The notes below the pieces were generated by a model, which saw nothing but the letters and a program-made list of their open reading frames with translations, made no database searches and was not told the origin of the DNA. DNA of 64,000 bases from contig NC_039360.1 of assembly GCF_003573695.1 (NCBI RefSeq), forward strand, positions 125,760,336 through 125,824,335, written 5' to 3'. This document shows, piece after piece, positions 1-10,429 of the stretch; the stretch's first letter is position 1; every line of letters starts with the position of its first letter. The stretch comes from Papaver somniferum. Lineage: Eukaryota > Streptophyta > Magnoliopsida > Ranunculales > Papaveraceae. The position numbers and the translations under genes were made by a program.

Positions 1-1015
1 TTTTATGCAAGTTTTTAACTTGATAAATAATTTATTTAAGAGTTTTATTTATGGAAAAAATTCTTTTTTTTGTTTTTAATTGTTTTACAAGGAACAAAAC
101 TCGTTTCATAAGAAAAATACATGTTTCGACCCATGCACATGCGCGTGTACTAAGCACCAAGTCCGTGTCTACTTGAAATTATTTTTTGCAATTTTTAACT
201 TGATAAATAATTTATTTAAGAGTTTTATTTATGGAAAAAAAATTCTTTTTTTTTTGTGTTTAATTGTTTTACAAGGAACAAAACTGATTTTATAAGAAAA
301 ATACATGTTTCGACCCATGCCCATGCGCGTGTACCAAGCATCAAGTCCGTGTCTACTTGAAATTATTTTTTGCAAGTTTTTAACTTGATAAATAATTTAT
401 TTATGGAAAAAAATTCTTTTTTTGTGTTTAATTGTTTTACAAGGAACAAAACTCGTTTTATAAGAAAAATACATGTTTCGACCCATGCCCATGCGCGTGT
501 ACCAAGCACCAAGTCCGTGTCTACTTGAAATTATTTTTTGCAAGTTTTTAAATTGATAAATAATTTATTTAAGAGTTTTATTTATGGAAAAAATTCTTTT
601 TTTGTGGTTAATTGTTTTACAAGGAATAAAACTCGTTTTATAAGAAAAATACATGTTTCGACCCATGCCCATGCGCGTGTACCAAGCACCAAGTTCGTGT
701 CTACTTGAAATTATTTTTTGCAAGTTTTTAACTTGATAAATAATTTATTTAAGAGTTTTATTTATGGAAAAAATTCTTTTTTTTTTGTGTTTAATTGTTT
801 TACAAGGAACAAAACTCGTTTTATAAGAAAAATACATGTTTCGACCCATGCCCATGCGCGTGTACAAAACACCAAGTCCGTGTCTACTTGAAATTGTTTT
901 TTGCAAGTTTTTAACTTGATAAATAATTTATTTTAGAGTTTATTTATGGAAAAAAAATAAATTTGTGTTTAATTGTTTTACAAGGAACAAAGCTCGTTTT
1001 ATAAGAAAAAAAACC
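1..1015. repeat. Tandem array of ~180-bp AT-rich units, about 5.6 copies
   Basis: The block AAGTTTTTAACTTGATAA recurs near 8, 190, 373, 541, 721 and 904, giving periods of about 182, 182, 169, 180 and 183 bp. Each unit also holds a GC-richer core (CATGCGCGTGTACCAAGCA) and a run TTTACAAGGAACAAAACT. Units differ by a few substitutions and T-run or A-run length changes. The array starts before the window and ends about 35 bp before a TATA motif. A satellite is possible, but tandem enhancer repeats in the U3 part of an LTR fit the position better. Short ORFs inside it are chance reading frames. Confidence 0.9.
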
Positions 1016-1534
1016 TAAACCTAACTTGATTTGCAAGTTAATTTTCCTATAAATACAACTCGAAAATGTCTTTTCAAAACACACAAGCAGCGACCATCTC
1101 TAGGTCTAATTTTCTTTATCTTCTTGCTTTTATTTTCGTGCGGTGTTTTACTTCCATCCCCGTTGCTGAGTTTAAGAGTGGGTAACTTGTATTGTGCTAA
1201 TACAAGTTATATCGGGCAGTCTTATCCTGGACACATCTTCGCACGTTGGGGTTTAGCATTACTTTAGAGTATACCCGCGAACTAATATGTTAAGGACAGC
1301 TTGTTGAACATGTGATTCTGCCCTCATCAATTGTTCGTGGTAGAGTTGTTTGATACGGTTCTTTATATTTATTGTTTGATACATCTGACGTTTCTTCTAT
1401 TGTTGCAAGACTCCAACACAAGTGTCAACTGTAGGTACCAAAGTCGGGTGCCGAGCAAAACAAAAAATGACAAAACATTTTACACTTTTAGAACAATTTT
1501 CTATTATCTACTGATAATTAAGTTTAACGAGCAC
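1016..1534 (+). other. LTR-like stretch with TATA box and hairpin; no gene seen
   Basis: TATAAATA lies at 1048-1055, directly after the 180-bp array. A perfect 10-bp inverted repeat with a 5-nt loop (AACTTGTATT, 1184-1193, and AATACAAGTT, 1199-1208) follows. Array, TATA box and transcribed structured leader resemble the U3-R-U5 order of an LTR. I could not find a clean LTR end or a primer-binding site, so this is inference. The reading frame at 1031-1267 has no recognisable domain. Confidence 0.4.
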
Positions 1535-1661
1535 CTGCTCTAAGAGGAACTCGATGCCATTTTCCTTCACCATACTTTTGGATACATTTCCTAAGAAGAA
1601 GATCTTCTTCTGCGGACCAAGCTCCTTTCCTCAAACCTCTTGAGGATGAAGAACCCTCCAT
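1535..1661 (-). CDS. R2R3-MYB transcription factor, first exon only
   Basis: ATG is at 1661 on the minus strand and the exon ends at 1535 before a GT donor (1534-1533), leaving phase 1, which is the conserved position of the first intron in plant R2R3-MYB genes. The 42 codons read [20 protein letters not shown] and on to the [11 protein letters not shown] motif: the first two tryptophans of repeat R2. The [11 protein letters not shown] style is typical of the anthocyanin-regulating (subgroup 6) MYBs, so a nuclear activator of pigment genes is the family expectation. No second exon (the KSCRLRW part of R2) is seen down to position 1; that space is filled by the LTR-like stretch and the 180-bp array. 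The gene is either truncated or has a very long intron running out of the window. Confidence 0.7.
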
Positions 1662-2290
1662 ATAGCTAAGAGATTTCGTATTAGTATTGGTTGTTTCGAT
1701 TATATGATCAGAGAGAGAGAGAGGATTACTGGAGGCTAAAGTGCAGTTGTAACTGAATGCATATACAGACATGCATTGCGAATAGTATGAAATAAGAAGT
1801 AGAGAATGAAAGTGATCTGTGTATATATAATTAATGATGGCTACAATAGTGCAGTTGTTCTCGTGACAATATAGATAGGTAGTAGGTACATGCGTTGCCA
1901 CAGCTTACGTGCAAATGTTGAAACCTTTGTGCTAGTATTACGTATTTATAACAACTTACGTGCAACTGTTGAAACATCCCCACTTAGTACTTTTGGGATC
2001 AAATTCTTCTTGCTTATGGTTTAAGCAAGTGAAGTTTATTAGTAGATCTAGCAAGTCATGAATTCTGGATATGAGATAGACTAGACTTCTTAGCAAAAGA
2101 AAAAAAATGAGACAGACTACATGTACTTCTGGTGTCAATATTGCATCCAACTTGATACGTTTAGATTTAAGATTCCACACCGTGGAATCCAAGCTATATA
2201 AAACATGGAAGAAGGGTGAAAGATTTAGTCGAAGCTCCAAATAGAAATTTTTCAAGCTACATTACAATGCTCAAAATGAAAGATACATAG
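1662..2290. other. MYB upstream region, no gene
   Basis: No coding sequence is supported. A short imperfect direct repeat, CTTACGTGCAA(A/C)TGTTGAAAC, occurs near 1907 and 1955; each copy contains an ACGTG core of the kind bound by bZIP or bHLH factors. The reading frame at 1956-2255 (-) looks like chance. Confidence 0.4.
1821..1830 (-). promoter_or_regulatory. Candidate TATA box of the MYB exon
   Basis: TTATATATAC reads on the minus strand about 160 bp upstream of the MYB ATG. That distance leaves a 5' leader of roughly 130 nt, reasonable for a plant gene. No other TATA-like motif is as close. Confidence 0.45.
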
Positions 2291-2613
2291 TGTTGAAACC
2301 GTCTCGTGACGCTCTATCTGACCGTTGATCTTGACAATGGTGGAGCACTAACTTGAGATCTTGGCAATGCTCATCAAACTTACTATTCCAAACTAATGGA
2401 CTTGACGACTTGTAACTCAGAAAATGTTCCACCACAAGGCACACAAACTTTGGTTCTCAAATATATAGATTTTTATTGATTAACCGATAACAATTACAAC
2501 TCTATGTTGAGCTATTTATAGTTACGCATACCTGGCCTACAAGTATTCTAAGGTCACACGTATACCTTTCCTACACTATACAAACTTGAATTACAAGAAA
2601 TAATAACTCAACA
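2291..2613 (-). repeat. 3' LTR of a Ty1/copia element, 323 bp
   Basis: On the minus strand the LTR begins TGTTGAGTTATTA at 2613 and ends TTTCAACA at 2291, so both ends carry the inverted TGTTGA/TCAACA. It is preceded by a polypurine tract (GAAGGGGAG, about 2614-2624). The pol remnant at 2614-3956 ends just before it. No matching 5' LTR is in the window; that side of the element is lost. Confidence 0.8.
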
Positions 2614-3956
2614 CTCCCCTTCAAGGTGGCCCATAGATATCATACATGTCCAGCGTGACAATTAATAGAATCACAAAATGATGTGTTTGATACTGTCTTA
2701 GTTAACACATCGGCCAATTGCTCAGAAGAACGACAAAATGGTACTAATTTTACATTAATTTCTAACTTCTTATAGATGAAATTTCAATCAATCTCAGCAT
2801 GCTTGGTTTTATTATGTTGAACGGAATTTTGTGCAATTTTAATTGCTGACTGATTATCACAAAATAACTTCATAGTAATAATTCAATAAGTACCAAGCTC
2901 CCCCGTGAGCTGTTTAAGCCATACTAATTCACAGATTCCTTTAACCATTGCCCTATATTTGGCCTCATCACTAGACAAGAAACATTTTTTTTTTTGTTTT
3001 TTACTTCTCCAAGTAACAAGGTCACTTCCAACAATTGTGAAATAACATGTAATATAATTGATCTTCTTTTATCTCCTTTTCCACCCCAATCTGAGTCAAT
3101 ATACCCAAAAATATCCAGATTTCCATGATTTGAAAACATCAAACCTCTTCCAGGTGTAGACTTTAAATATCTAAATATTCTTATGACAACATCCATATGT
3201 TGTTTGCTAGGATTATGCATAAACCAACTAACAACACTCACTGCATAAGCAATATCAGGTTTAGTACTTTAACAAACATCCTACTAAACTTTGATATCGT
3301 TCTTTGTCTGTTGGTAATTGATCAGAAACTTCATCTAGTTTATGATTTTGCCTAATAGGAAAACTAATAGGTTGACAACCTACCACACATGTTTCCTTGA
3401 GTAAATCAAGTACATACTTCTGTTGAGATAAGAAAATACCTTGATCGAATTCGTACGACTTAAATTCCCAAAATATATTTGAGAGCCCCGGGATCTTTCA
3501 TCTTAAACTCTGAAGATAAATATGTCTTTAAGTTTCGCATCTCATCTGCATCATAACCAGTTACCACCATATCATCAACATAAATAATTCTTTAACAACA
3601 AATTATGACTTGCATTACTTTGTTTACACCCAAACTTAGTCATTGCATTATGAAGTCTCCAAAACCAAGCATGTGGTGATTGCTTCAAGCCATGCAAAAC
3701 TTTACTCAATATACGTACAATATTAGGATCTGAATCACCAAACCCTGGTGGAAATGATATGTAAACTTATTCCTCTAAGCCTCCATGTAAAAAATGCTTT
3801 TTTCACATCATATTGTTGTAGTGGCCAACCTAAATTTTCTATAAACAACAATACACGAATGATATTCATTTCCTTATATCTGTCAATAGCACCATCATGA
3901 TTAATCTTCACAGAGAATTCCCATCTGTAACCAACTGGTTTCTTTCCTTTTGGTTG
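2614..3956 (-). pseudogene. Ty1/copia pol remnant (reverse transcriptase, RNase H)
   Basis: Read on the minus strand from 3956 down, the pieces match copia pol in order. They are GKKPVGYRWEFSVKINHDG (start of the RT domain), EFKMKDPGALKYILG and KYVLDLLKETCVVGCQPISF (RT C-terminal part), RYLKSTPGRGLMF with YIDSDWGGKGDKRRS (RNase H start), then KLFCDNQSAIKIAQN and KHAEIDWNFI (RNase H end). Several frameshifts and stops separate the blocks, including a damaged region around the RT YVDD motif near 3560-3580. Integrase, protease and gag are missing. The upstream end is cut at 3957 by a different LTR sequence. Confidence 0.85.
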
Positions 3957-5105
3957 TGTGAGGGCATTGCTCGATCGACTCGCAAGTTTTTCTATCTCAA
4001 GCTTGTTGTCAAATTTAGTAGCACAAAATTATATCTTGCTTTCTAGTCTAAATTTAGTCAAATCTCGGACTAGGATTAAAAGTGTGTAGTTGACTACCAG
4101 ACTGAAAAGACGAAGGTACCCAAATACACCACAATCTTTTATTTATCAACCTATAAGTCCTCTACCGAATGTGATCGTCTATGGACAGAGTCGAGATAAT
4201 ACGACAATTCGGTTCATATTTCGTGATCGTCTATGGATACGAGATCTATACAATAAAGCAACAAGATAACTTGTGTGATTGACTATGGTACAAGATCGAG
4301 ACAATGCAACAACAAAGTGGGCACTTGATAATAGGTTCGGTAAACTTTATAGGATCACTATCAAGTATTGCGGAGTTAACGTAAAGTGCAATTTATTTTA
4401 ACTATAATAAAACAATTATAATGCGGAAAAGTAAAGTAAATGGCACAACAAAATTTTGTTACCGAGAAAACCGCAAATGCAGAAAAAACCCGAGATCTAG
4501 TCCAGTTTTGAATACTCTCAGAATTAAGCCGTTATACAAAATCTAATACCAACTTCGTATAGTTGAGACCAAGTAGACTACCCCTAGTTGTTTAGTTCCC
4601 TCAGTATCCATGTACCTTCGACTTCTAGAGTCACACACGTGAATAGCAAGTCCTTTGGATCGCATTCCAAACTGCAAAGGAAGAATTTGTTTGGTAACCA
4701 CTCTAATCAATCTTGCTACAAGATTTAGATGAGTCGTTGACAAAGGCTCTTCCGTTTAATATAATAAACTCTTTTGTCTGGTTAGATATCAATCTAACTA
4801 TAACTACCGAAATAGTCAAGTATAGATTCGCACTCAATCAGCATAGATCTCAAAGAGAAATATAGAGAATTTCGATCTCATGCAACTAATCAATCAGATC
4901 TATCAAAGATAAATCGATTCTAGTTGGATCCCAGACGATCAAGGTTTCTGCACTAAATCCACAAGATATGAAAACTAATGAGAATTCTTCTTCGTCTTGA
5001 AATCTTCTATTGCCTTCAAATACCTGCACAACACCACTTGAATCTCTTGTGATCAATCACACGTAGAACGGAGTCTGTTAACAATGGCTTATCACAAGAT
5101 GTATT
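3957..5105. repeat. Decayed long-LTR copia-type LTR fragments, mixed orientation
   Basis: 3957 to about 4160 resembles the start of the long LTR family seen at 10430 and 60443 (GCATTGCTCG with ATCTCAAGCTTGTTGTCAA). From about 4340 to 4760 the sequence resembles the late part of the same family on the minus strand: CTAGTCCAG, the AAACCGCAAATGCAG block and an ATAATGCGGAAAAG tail. The two pieces face each other, so this is a rearranged remnant. After the insertion at 5106-9822 the host sequence resumes at 9828. Confidence 0.5.
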
Positions 5106-5609
5106 TGTAGGATCCAAATATCGCACAATAATAAGGTCTCGCGAGAATGTAGGGAAGCTTGCGAGAGAACGTAGCATGTGTGCAAATTAAGATCCAACGT
5201 GAGCCTGCGAGAACATCGCATGGTGATTCCGAAATTAAGGGAAATGTTAGCCGTATCCCACCATATATGAGCTGTCATCCACTATGTAAATATCTATATA
5301 AAGAGAAAGGTAGGAGAGAGAAAAGGAACTGGTATTATTATTATCTTCTTATTTTTTCCCAAAAGCCAGAGAGAGAGAGAGCTCCAAATACTCATTAATG
5401 GAGTCTCAATGTAATTCATATGTAATTCAATGATCATAGTGAAACCTAACCCCGTGGATGTAAATCAAATTGATCGAACCACGTAAATCTTGTGTCTTAT
5501 TTTCTATTTTCATTATCTTTATATTTATTTTCATATCAAATAAGTTTAGATCTAAAAATTATAGTCATGATAATACAAGGGGTGTGTTATGGGATTTCCT
5601 GCAACTACA
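5106..5609 (+). repeat. 5' LTR of the 5106-9822 element
   Basis: It starts TGTAG and ends CTACA and matches 9317-9822 almost base for base. It contains a TATA-like ATCTATATAAAG at about 5292-5303, a likely promoter for the element transcript. The two small reading frames inside it occur identically in the 3' LTR and are not genes. Confidence 0.92.
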
Positions 5610-5612
5610 TAA

Positions 5613-5629
5613 TGGCGCTAGAAACAGGG
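5613..5629 (+). other. Primer-binding site of the LARD element
   Basis: TGGCGCTAGAAACAGGG begins three bases after the LTR end. Its TGGCGC start and GC content fit a tRNA 3'-end complement as used to prime reverse transcription. Which tRNA it pairs with cannot be decided here. Confidence 0.6.
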
Positions 5630-5975
5630 AGAATCGAGTAAAGGATTTATCCTTCCTGTAACTTGTTGATTCAAGAAATTTTCATGAAGATTAGCTACTA
5701 TTCATATTTTTCTAGATCTACAAAATTTAGGTTCAAAAATGGAAATTTTATGGAAGAAATCACACTTTCAGGGAGTAAACATCATCAACAATTCAAAGAC
5801 ATGAAAAGAGTGAGAGAAAAAAAATTAGTTGTTGTGGTGAAATTTGAGGAGAAAATGGAAGTTTAAGTGGAAGATTTTCATGTTTAGGAGAAGAAGGCAA
5901 ATGTGAAAGAAGTTAAGGAAGGACGAAGAAAAGATAAGAGGCAGATGCTGCAATTTTTATAACAAACAGAAATTC

Positions 5976-6520
5976 GCACAAGTGGTAGCACAGTTGGTCA
6001 AGCTTCGCTAGAGTGAGTTGTAAGACTCGAGTTCGAATCCCTCATCAAGCTTAATTTTTCGCATATTTTTGAAATCCTAAAGGCGAAGAAATGGAATAAA
6101 GTACAACATTGTGTGTTTCTTTCGCAAGCAACAAGTAGCACAGATGGTCAGAGAAGGAGTATGCAAACTAGAGGACATGTGTTCGATTCTCCCTGCGACC
6201 AAATAATTTTTGCTTCGCAAATATTCATTTCGCAGAGTTGATATTTGATTACTTCGCACAGTCTTGATTATTTCGCAAGAGAGGGTTAGCACAGTTGGTC
6301 AGGAGGCATGAATGCAAGCAGCAGGTCGTGGGATCAATTCTTGCTTCTCGCATGTTTGTTTTTATTATGCGAAATTTATACAGAGTTGCCTCTTACACAG
6401 TTGGAATTTGATTATTTCGCAGGAACTTTGATTATTTCGCAAAAGAGGCTTAGCACAGTTGGTATGGTGCGAGAAAATCCAAGAAGCAGATTAAGGGTTC
6501 AAATCTCACTTCTCACACTT
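5976..6520 (+). repeat. Four tandem tRNA-like units inside the LARD element
   Basis: A polymerase III A-box-like TAGCACAGTTGGTC starts at 5986, 6136, 6287 and 6451. A B-box-like GTTCGAATCC (or GTTCGATTC, GATCAATTC, GTTCAAATC) follows at 6031, 6181, 6332 and 6497. A-to-B start distances are 45, 45, 45 and 46 bases, as in a real tRNA, and unit spacing is 150-164 bp. Acceptor and anticodon stems are not convincing, so these are tRNA-derived or SINE-like units, not working tRNA genes. Only the tRNA-like boxes are conserved between units; spacer DNA differs. Confidence 0.7.
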
Positions 6521-6639
6521 CTTTTTTGCTGCGCGAAATTCATACATTTCAAGGCATTTATTCACTTCTCTGATAACAACAGCGACTCACATGAAAGATA
6601 AGTACCACTTCCTTGAACATTTTACTTTATACTAAGAAC

Positions 6640-7180
6640 GAATAAAAAGATTTTTGATTTGATTTACAAAAACGATTCAATCACACGATAACAAAAATTT
6701 CAAGATTACAAAAATTACTAAGATTTCAAGATTTAAAAAAAAAATAAAAATAAAAAAAATTCCATTTATATATATTTCTTTTACAGAAAATAAAAGATTT
6801 TTTATTTGATTTACAAAGATTTCAAGATTTCAAAGACTATAAAGATTACAAAGATTTCAAAATTACAAAGATTGCGAGATTTCAAAATTACAGAAAACTG
6901 AGAAAATTCAATTTACATATTTCTCTAGAATATTTCTTTTGCAGAGAATAAAAAGATTTTTGATTTGATTTACAAAACGCGATAGAATCGCAGAATTACA
7001 AAGATTTCACAACTACAAAGATTTCAGAGTTACCATGTATTAGAATTTCTCTTGAATACTTATTTTGATTCAAATGATATGATATTATGAGAATGAAAGA
7101 AGGAATGAAAGAGATGACATAAATGAAAGAATGAATGAAAGAGATGACAGAAATGAAAAGATGAATGAGAGAATAAAGAA
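6640..7180 (+). repeat. Low-complexity A-rich and GA-rich stretches
   Basis: TTACAAAGATTTC and AGATTTCAAGATT variants recur between about 6640 and 7030. Then GAATGAAAGAGATGACA repeats occur around 7090-7170. This is part of the LARD interior. The two long frames on the minus strand here are compositional artefacts. Confidence 0.6.
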
Positions 7181-7299
7181 ATGCGAACATTTTGCAGAAA
7201 CAAAGAGACGCGAAAATTTCGCAGAAACGCGAATAAAATTTCGCAGATAGGGGCGAACCTTTATGGCGTACACCCTAGTTCGCGAATAAAATTTCGCAA

Positions 7300-7800
7300 G
7301 AGGCAAATGTAAGACCTAAAGTACGTCATAGAAGGGGGTACCTGTAGCATGACTCAGGGAAAACGTTACACCGCCCCTGGAACCTGAGTCATGGAGATTT
7401 GGGGTCAATAAAGCCCATCCGGGAGAGGCACCTTGGATTCTCAGCCTAAGCATATGACTTAGGTTGGGCGACTAAGGTAATAAGGACTCTCCCAAGGAGT
7501 GCAGAATCTGATCAAGGCGCCGAGGTACACGGTTGAGTCAAGAGTGCCAGGGGCGTTTGAAGCGTCCTTGCCATTCTTGACAAGTATTGGCTTATACTGC
7601 ACTCGACCCGAAGAAAACCCCACTTAGGGTGCAGTATCGTAACCATAAGCCCTATAGGTAAAAGGGATAAGAGGATGCGAAAAAAACTGGTTGTTGTTAA
7701 GACCGGATGGGAGGAGCTAACCTTGTATGATAGAAGTACGCCTCCTTGAAGGGGCAACCAGGGGGGAGATAAGGGCGGCACCCTCCATTAGGGAGCTGAT
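7300..7800 (+). other. GC-richer island with strong hairpins in the LARD interior
   Basis: Base composition shifts sharply from AT-rich to mixed. CATGACTCAGG (7348-7358) pairs perfectly with CCTGAGTCATG (7383-7393). ATACTGCAC (7594-7602) pairs perfectly with GTGCAGTAT (7629-7637). CCTAAG and CTTAGG flank a 7-nt loop near 7445-7463. No coding frame is convincing. A folded RNA region, for packaging or translation of helper RNA, is a reasonable guess. Confidence 0.55.
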
Positions 7801-8620
7801 AAGTGTCTTAAGACGCAAATGTCATGAGGCTTTTTACTCGCAAGGGTATTAAGGCTTGTCATATCTGTGCAACAATCCTGAAGAGGCAATAATACTAGAT
7901 AAAAAGATAAGACGAGATCAATGGGTCATTACATGAAAGTGTGAAGACGTCTTGCGATTTCGTCGCAAGACGGCAATGTCATGGGGCTTTATTTTCGCAA
8001 GAATATTTAGGCCTGTCATATTGTCGCAACAATCCTGAAGAGGCAATAATACAAAAGAGAAAGTTAAGGCAAGATCAATGGGTTTTTGCATGAAAGTGCA
8101 AAGACGTCCTGCGATTTTGTCGCAATGACAAGAGGTGGCAAAATAAGACCTTTAACTAGGAAGGAAAAATAAGACCACATAAGAAAATGAGCAAGCAAGT
8201 AAGCTTGCGAGAATGATTATATGTAAGCAAACAAGCTTGCGAATATGTACATGGAAATGAAACTGAGGCAGTGAAAATGCCGCAGACTTGATATTATGAT
8301 CATACTGTTATGAGATACTAATAGTGCAGGAAAAAGGAAAGATGAAACACAAGTAAGAACTTGTGTGGAACAATAACTACACGAAGAGGAATGCATACAC
8401 TAAAGAAAAATCCAGAGAAATGGAGAATGGAGGCAATTTAAAGCTACATCAATTTTAGCGTGCAAAATGAGCTAAGTAACGCAAACATTAACTATACATT
8501 GTAATAGATAAGCATTCTCATCATACAAGCATCATACTCGCATCATAAAAGCATTGCACAAGCATTTCATGGCATAAGCATCGCATACACATTTCATAAC
8601 ATAATCATCACATAAGCATT

Positions 8621-8790
8621 AGATTCGCAGAATTGTTCAGAATTTCGCAGAATTGTCAGAATTTCGCCGAATTATTCAGAATTTCGCAGGATTATTCAGA
8701 ATTTCACAGAATAGTTAAGAATTTCGCAGGATTGTTCAGAATTTCGCAGAATGATTCAAAATTTCGTCAAATGTGTCAGAATTTTGGAGA
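8621..8790 (+). repeat. ~21-bp tandem repeat with TTTCGCA cores
   Basis: About eight degenerate copies of TCAGAATTTCGCAGAATTG follow one another. Because the period is near 21 bp the frame stays open and translates to seven-residue repeats such as FRISQNC. TTCGCA motifs are scattered through the whole LARD interior; this is their densest cluster. Confidence 0.75.
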
Positions 8791-9316
8791 ATGTGGTTAT
8801 TCCAAACGATATGATTATTTCGCTCAATTATTTCGCACAATTATAAGCAACTTGAAGAGATTATACTATCGCATGAGCACAACACATGAGACAGAGGCAA
8901 GATAAGAATGAGGAAACAATTCACACATTCAACATTTTCTCAAGGATTCTACCTTCATAGATAAAGAACAGAGGCAACTATGGATTACCAAGAAAACATT
9001 TTATGTTCTTTATCTCCTCGGAAAGAATCATTTCCAAAGTGGACGTACAACAACAAGAATCCTCACCAAAAATGAAGTAATAATTTCGCACGAATAGAGG
9101 CAATACTTATTATTCAAGGATAGATACTTCTTATTTACTTCGCAACATTCCGGAACTTCACAAAAGAATAGAGGCAAGTACGTACTTTTCAAATACAGTA
9201 TTCTTTCGCTCGTTCCTTCATCAACAAAGATTAAAGACTACTCCAACAACTTCAACAAGACGGATTTTTCCTTAAAGATTTCTATTCAAGCAATATTCAA
9301 GAAAAAAGAGGCAAGA

Positions 9317-9822
9317 TGTAGGATCCAAATATTGCACAATAATAAGATCTCGCGAGAATGTAGGGAAGCTTGTGAGAGAACGTAGCATGTGTGCAAACTA
9401 AGATCCAACGTGAGCCTGCGAGAACATCGCACGGTGATTCTGAAATTAGGGGAAATGTTAGCCGTATCCCACCACATATGAGCTATCAGCCACTATGTAA
9501 ATATCTATATAAAGAGAAAGGTAGGAGAGAGAAAAGGAACGGGTATTATTATTATCTTCTTATTTTTTCCCAAAAACCAGAGAGAGGGAGAGAGCTCCAA
9601 ATACTCATTAATGGAGTCTCAATGTAATTCATATGTAATTCAATGATCATAGTGAAACCTAACCCCGTGGATGTAGATCAAATTGATCGAACCACGTAAA
9701 TCTTGTGTCTTATTTTCTATTTTCATTATATTTATCTTTATTTTCATATCAAATAAGTTTAGATCTAAAAATTATAGTCATGATAATACAAGGGGTGTGT
9801 TGTGGGATTTCCTGCAACTACA
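9317..9822 (+). repeat. 3' LTR of the 5106-9822 element
   Basis: It is a near-identical copy of 5106-5609 with the same TGTAG start and CTACA end. It is followed directly by the GTATT duplication, after which the interrupted host sequence (TAGATCTAAAAAC) resumes. Confidence 0.92.
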
Positions 9823-9827
9823 GTATT

Positions 9828-10429
9828 TAGATCTAAAAACAGTTCAAAGATCCCGTTGATACTTCGATCTAGTTTGAGTGAATGTTACTTTCTCAATTGC
9901 GTCATTTCTTCGGTTTCAGCAATTTCAGTGATTTCTTCTTCATCAACTGTTTTTGTATCCCGTTTGTGTTTAATTACTTTTATAAATCCAGGGTCTTCAG
10001 TACTGGGTATTCTATGCGTGTTTTTCATATGCTTCGGATTATGCATTTTTGAAGATTAATCGACGATGGAATTTTCGAATCGACGAGTTTTCAACCGATT
10101 TTTGATAAAGGGGGGACCAATTTCATCCAGTATGGTAGAAGAGAAGAGGGAAGTGGAGAAGATGAAATGAAAATGAAATGAGAAGATGAATTAGGTTTAC
10201 GTTTAATTATAATGGGAAAGGGTAGTTTTTTAACTTCACCCGTTAGGACTCCCCCCTTATCCCTTAAAAAGAGTCCACTTAAAATCGGGTCTACCCCAAT
10301 TAATCTGGGTCTACTCCAATTTGGCAAGGTTTTTATACTCAATGAATTCTTCTCAAATTTTTTTATTAATGAAAAATATCTTTGAAATAATGTTCAACAA
10401 CCTAGTTTTACATTTCATTAAGTTCCAAA
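9828..10429. other. Host sequence after the LARD insertion; no gene seen
   Basis: It continues the remnant that stops at 5105. The minus frame at 10091-10342 is rich in Pro, Ser and Leu without a recognisable domain. The stretch around 10240-10330 contains GTCTAC-rich repeats of unknown nature. Confidence 0.35.

Larger units (their letters stand above)
5106..9822 (+). mobile_element. Complete non-coding LTR retrotransposon (LARD type), 4.7 kb
   Basis: Two direct LTRs of 504 and 506 bp (5106-5609 and 9317-9822) both start TGTAGGATCC and end CAACTACA. The 5-bp flanks are identical, GTATT at 5101-5105 and 9823-9827, a proper target-site duplication. A primer-binding-like site TGGCGCTAGAAACAGGG (5613-5629) follows the 5' LTR, and a purine-rich tract (9301-9316) precedes the 3' LTR. 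The ~3.7-kb interior has no gag or pol reading frame. It contains tRNA-like units, a GC-richer hairpin island and many TTCGCA motifs. Such elements depend on proteins of autonomous relatives; the primer-site style recalls Ty3/gypsy Tat-lineage elements, which is inference. The two LTRs are very similar, so insertion was fairly recent. Confidence 0.92.

Noticed and set aside
80..295. Open frame in the first tandem repeat unit
   Set aside because: It spans the 180-bp repeat, which is broken by stops in the other copies; composition only.
5976..6056. True tRNA gene
   Set aside because: A- and B-box-like motifs fit, but acceptor and anticodon arms do not pair convincingly and the unit is repeated four times inside a retrotransposon.
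8633..8905. Repeat protein FRISQNCQNF
   Set aside because: It results from a ~21-bp tandem repeat in a non-coding element; no start context or domain.
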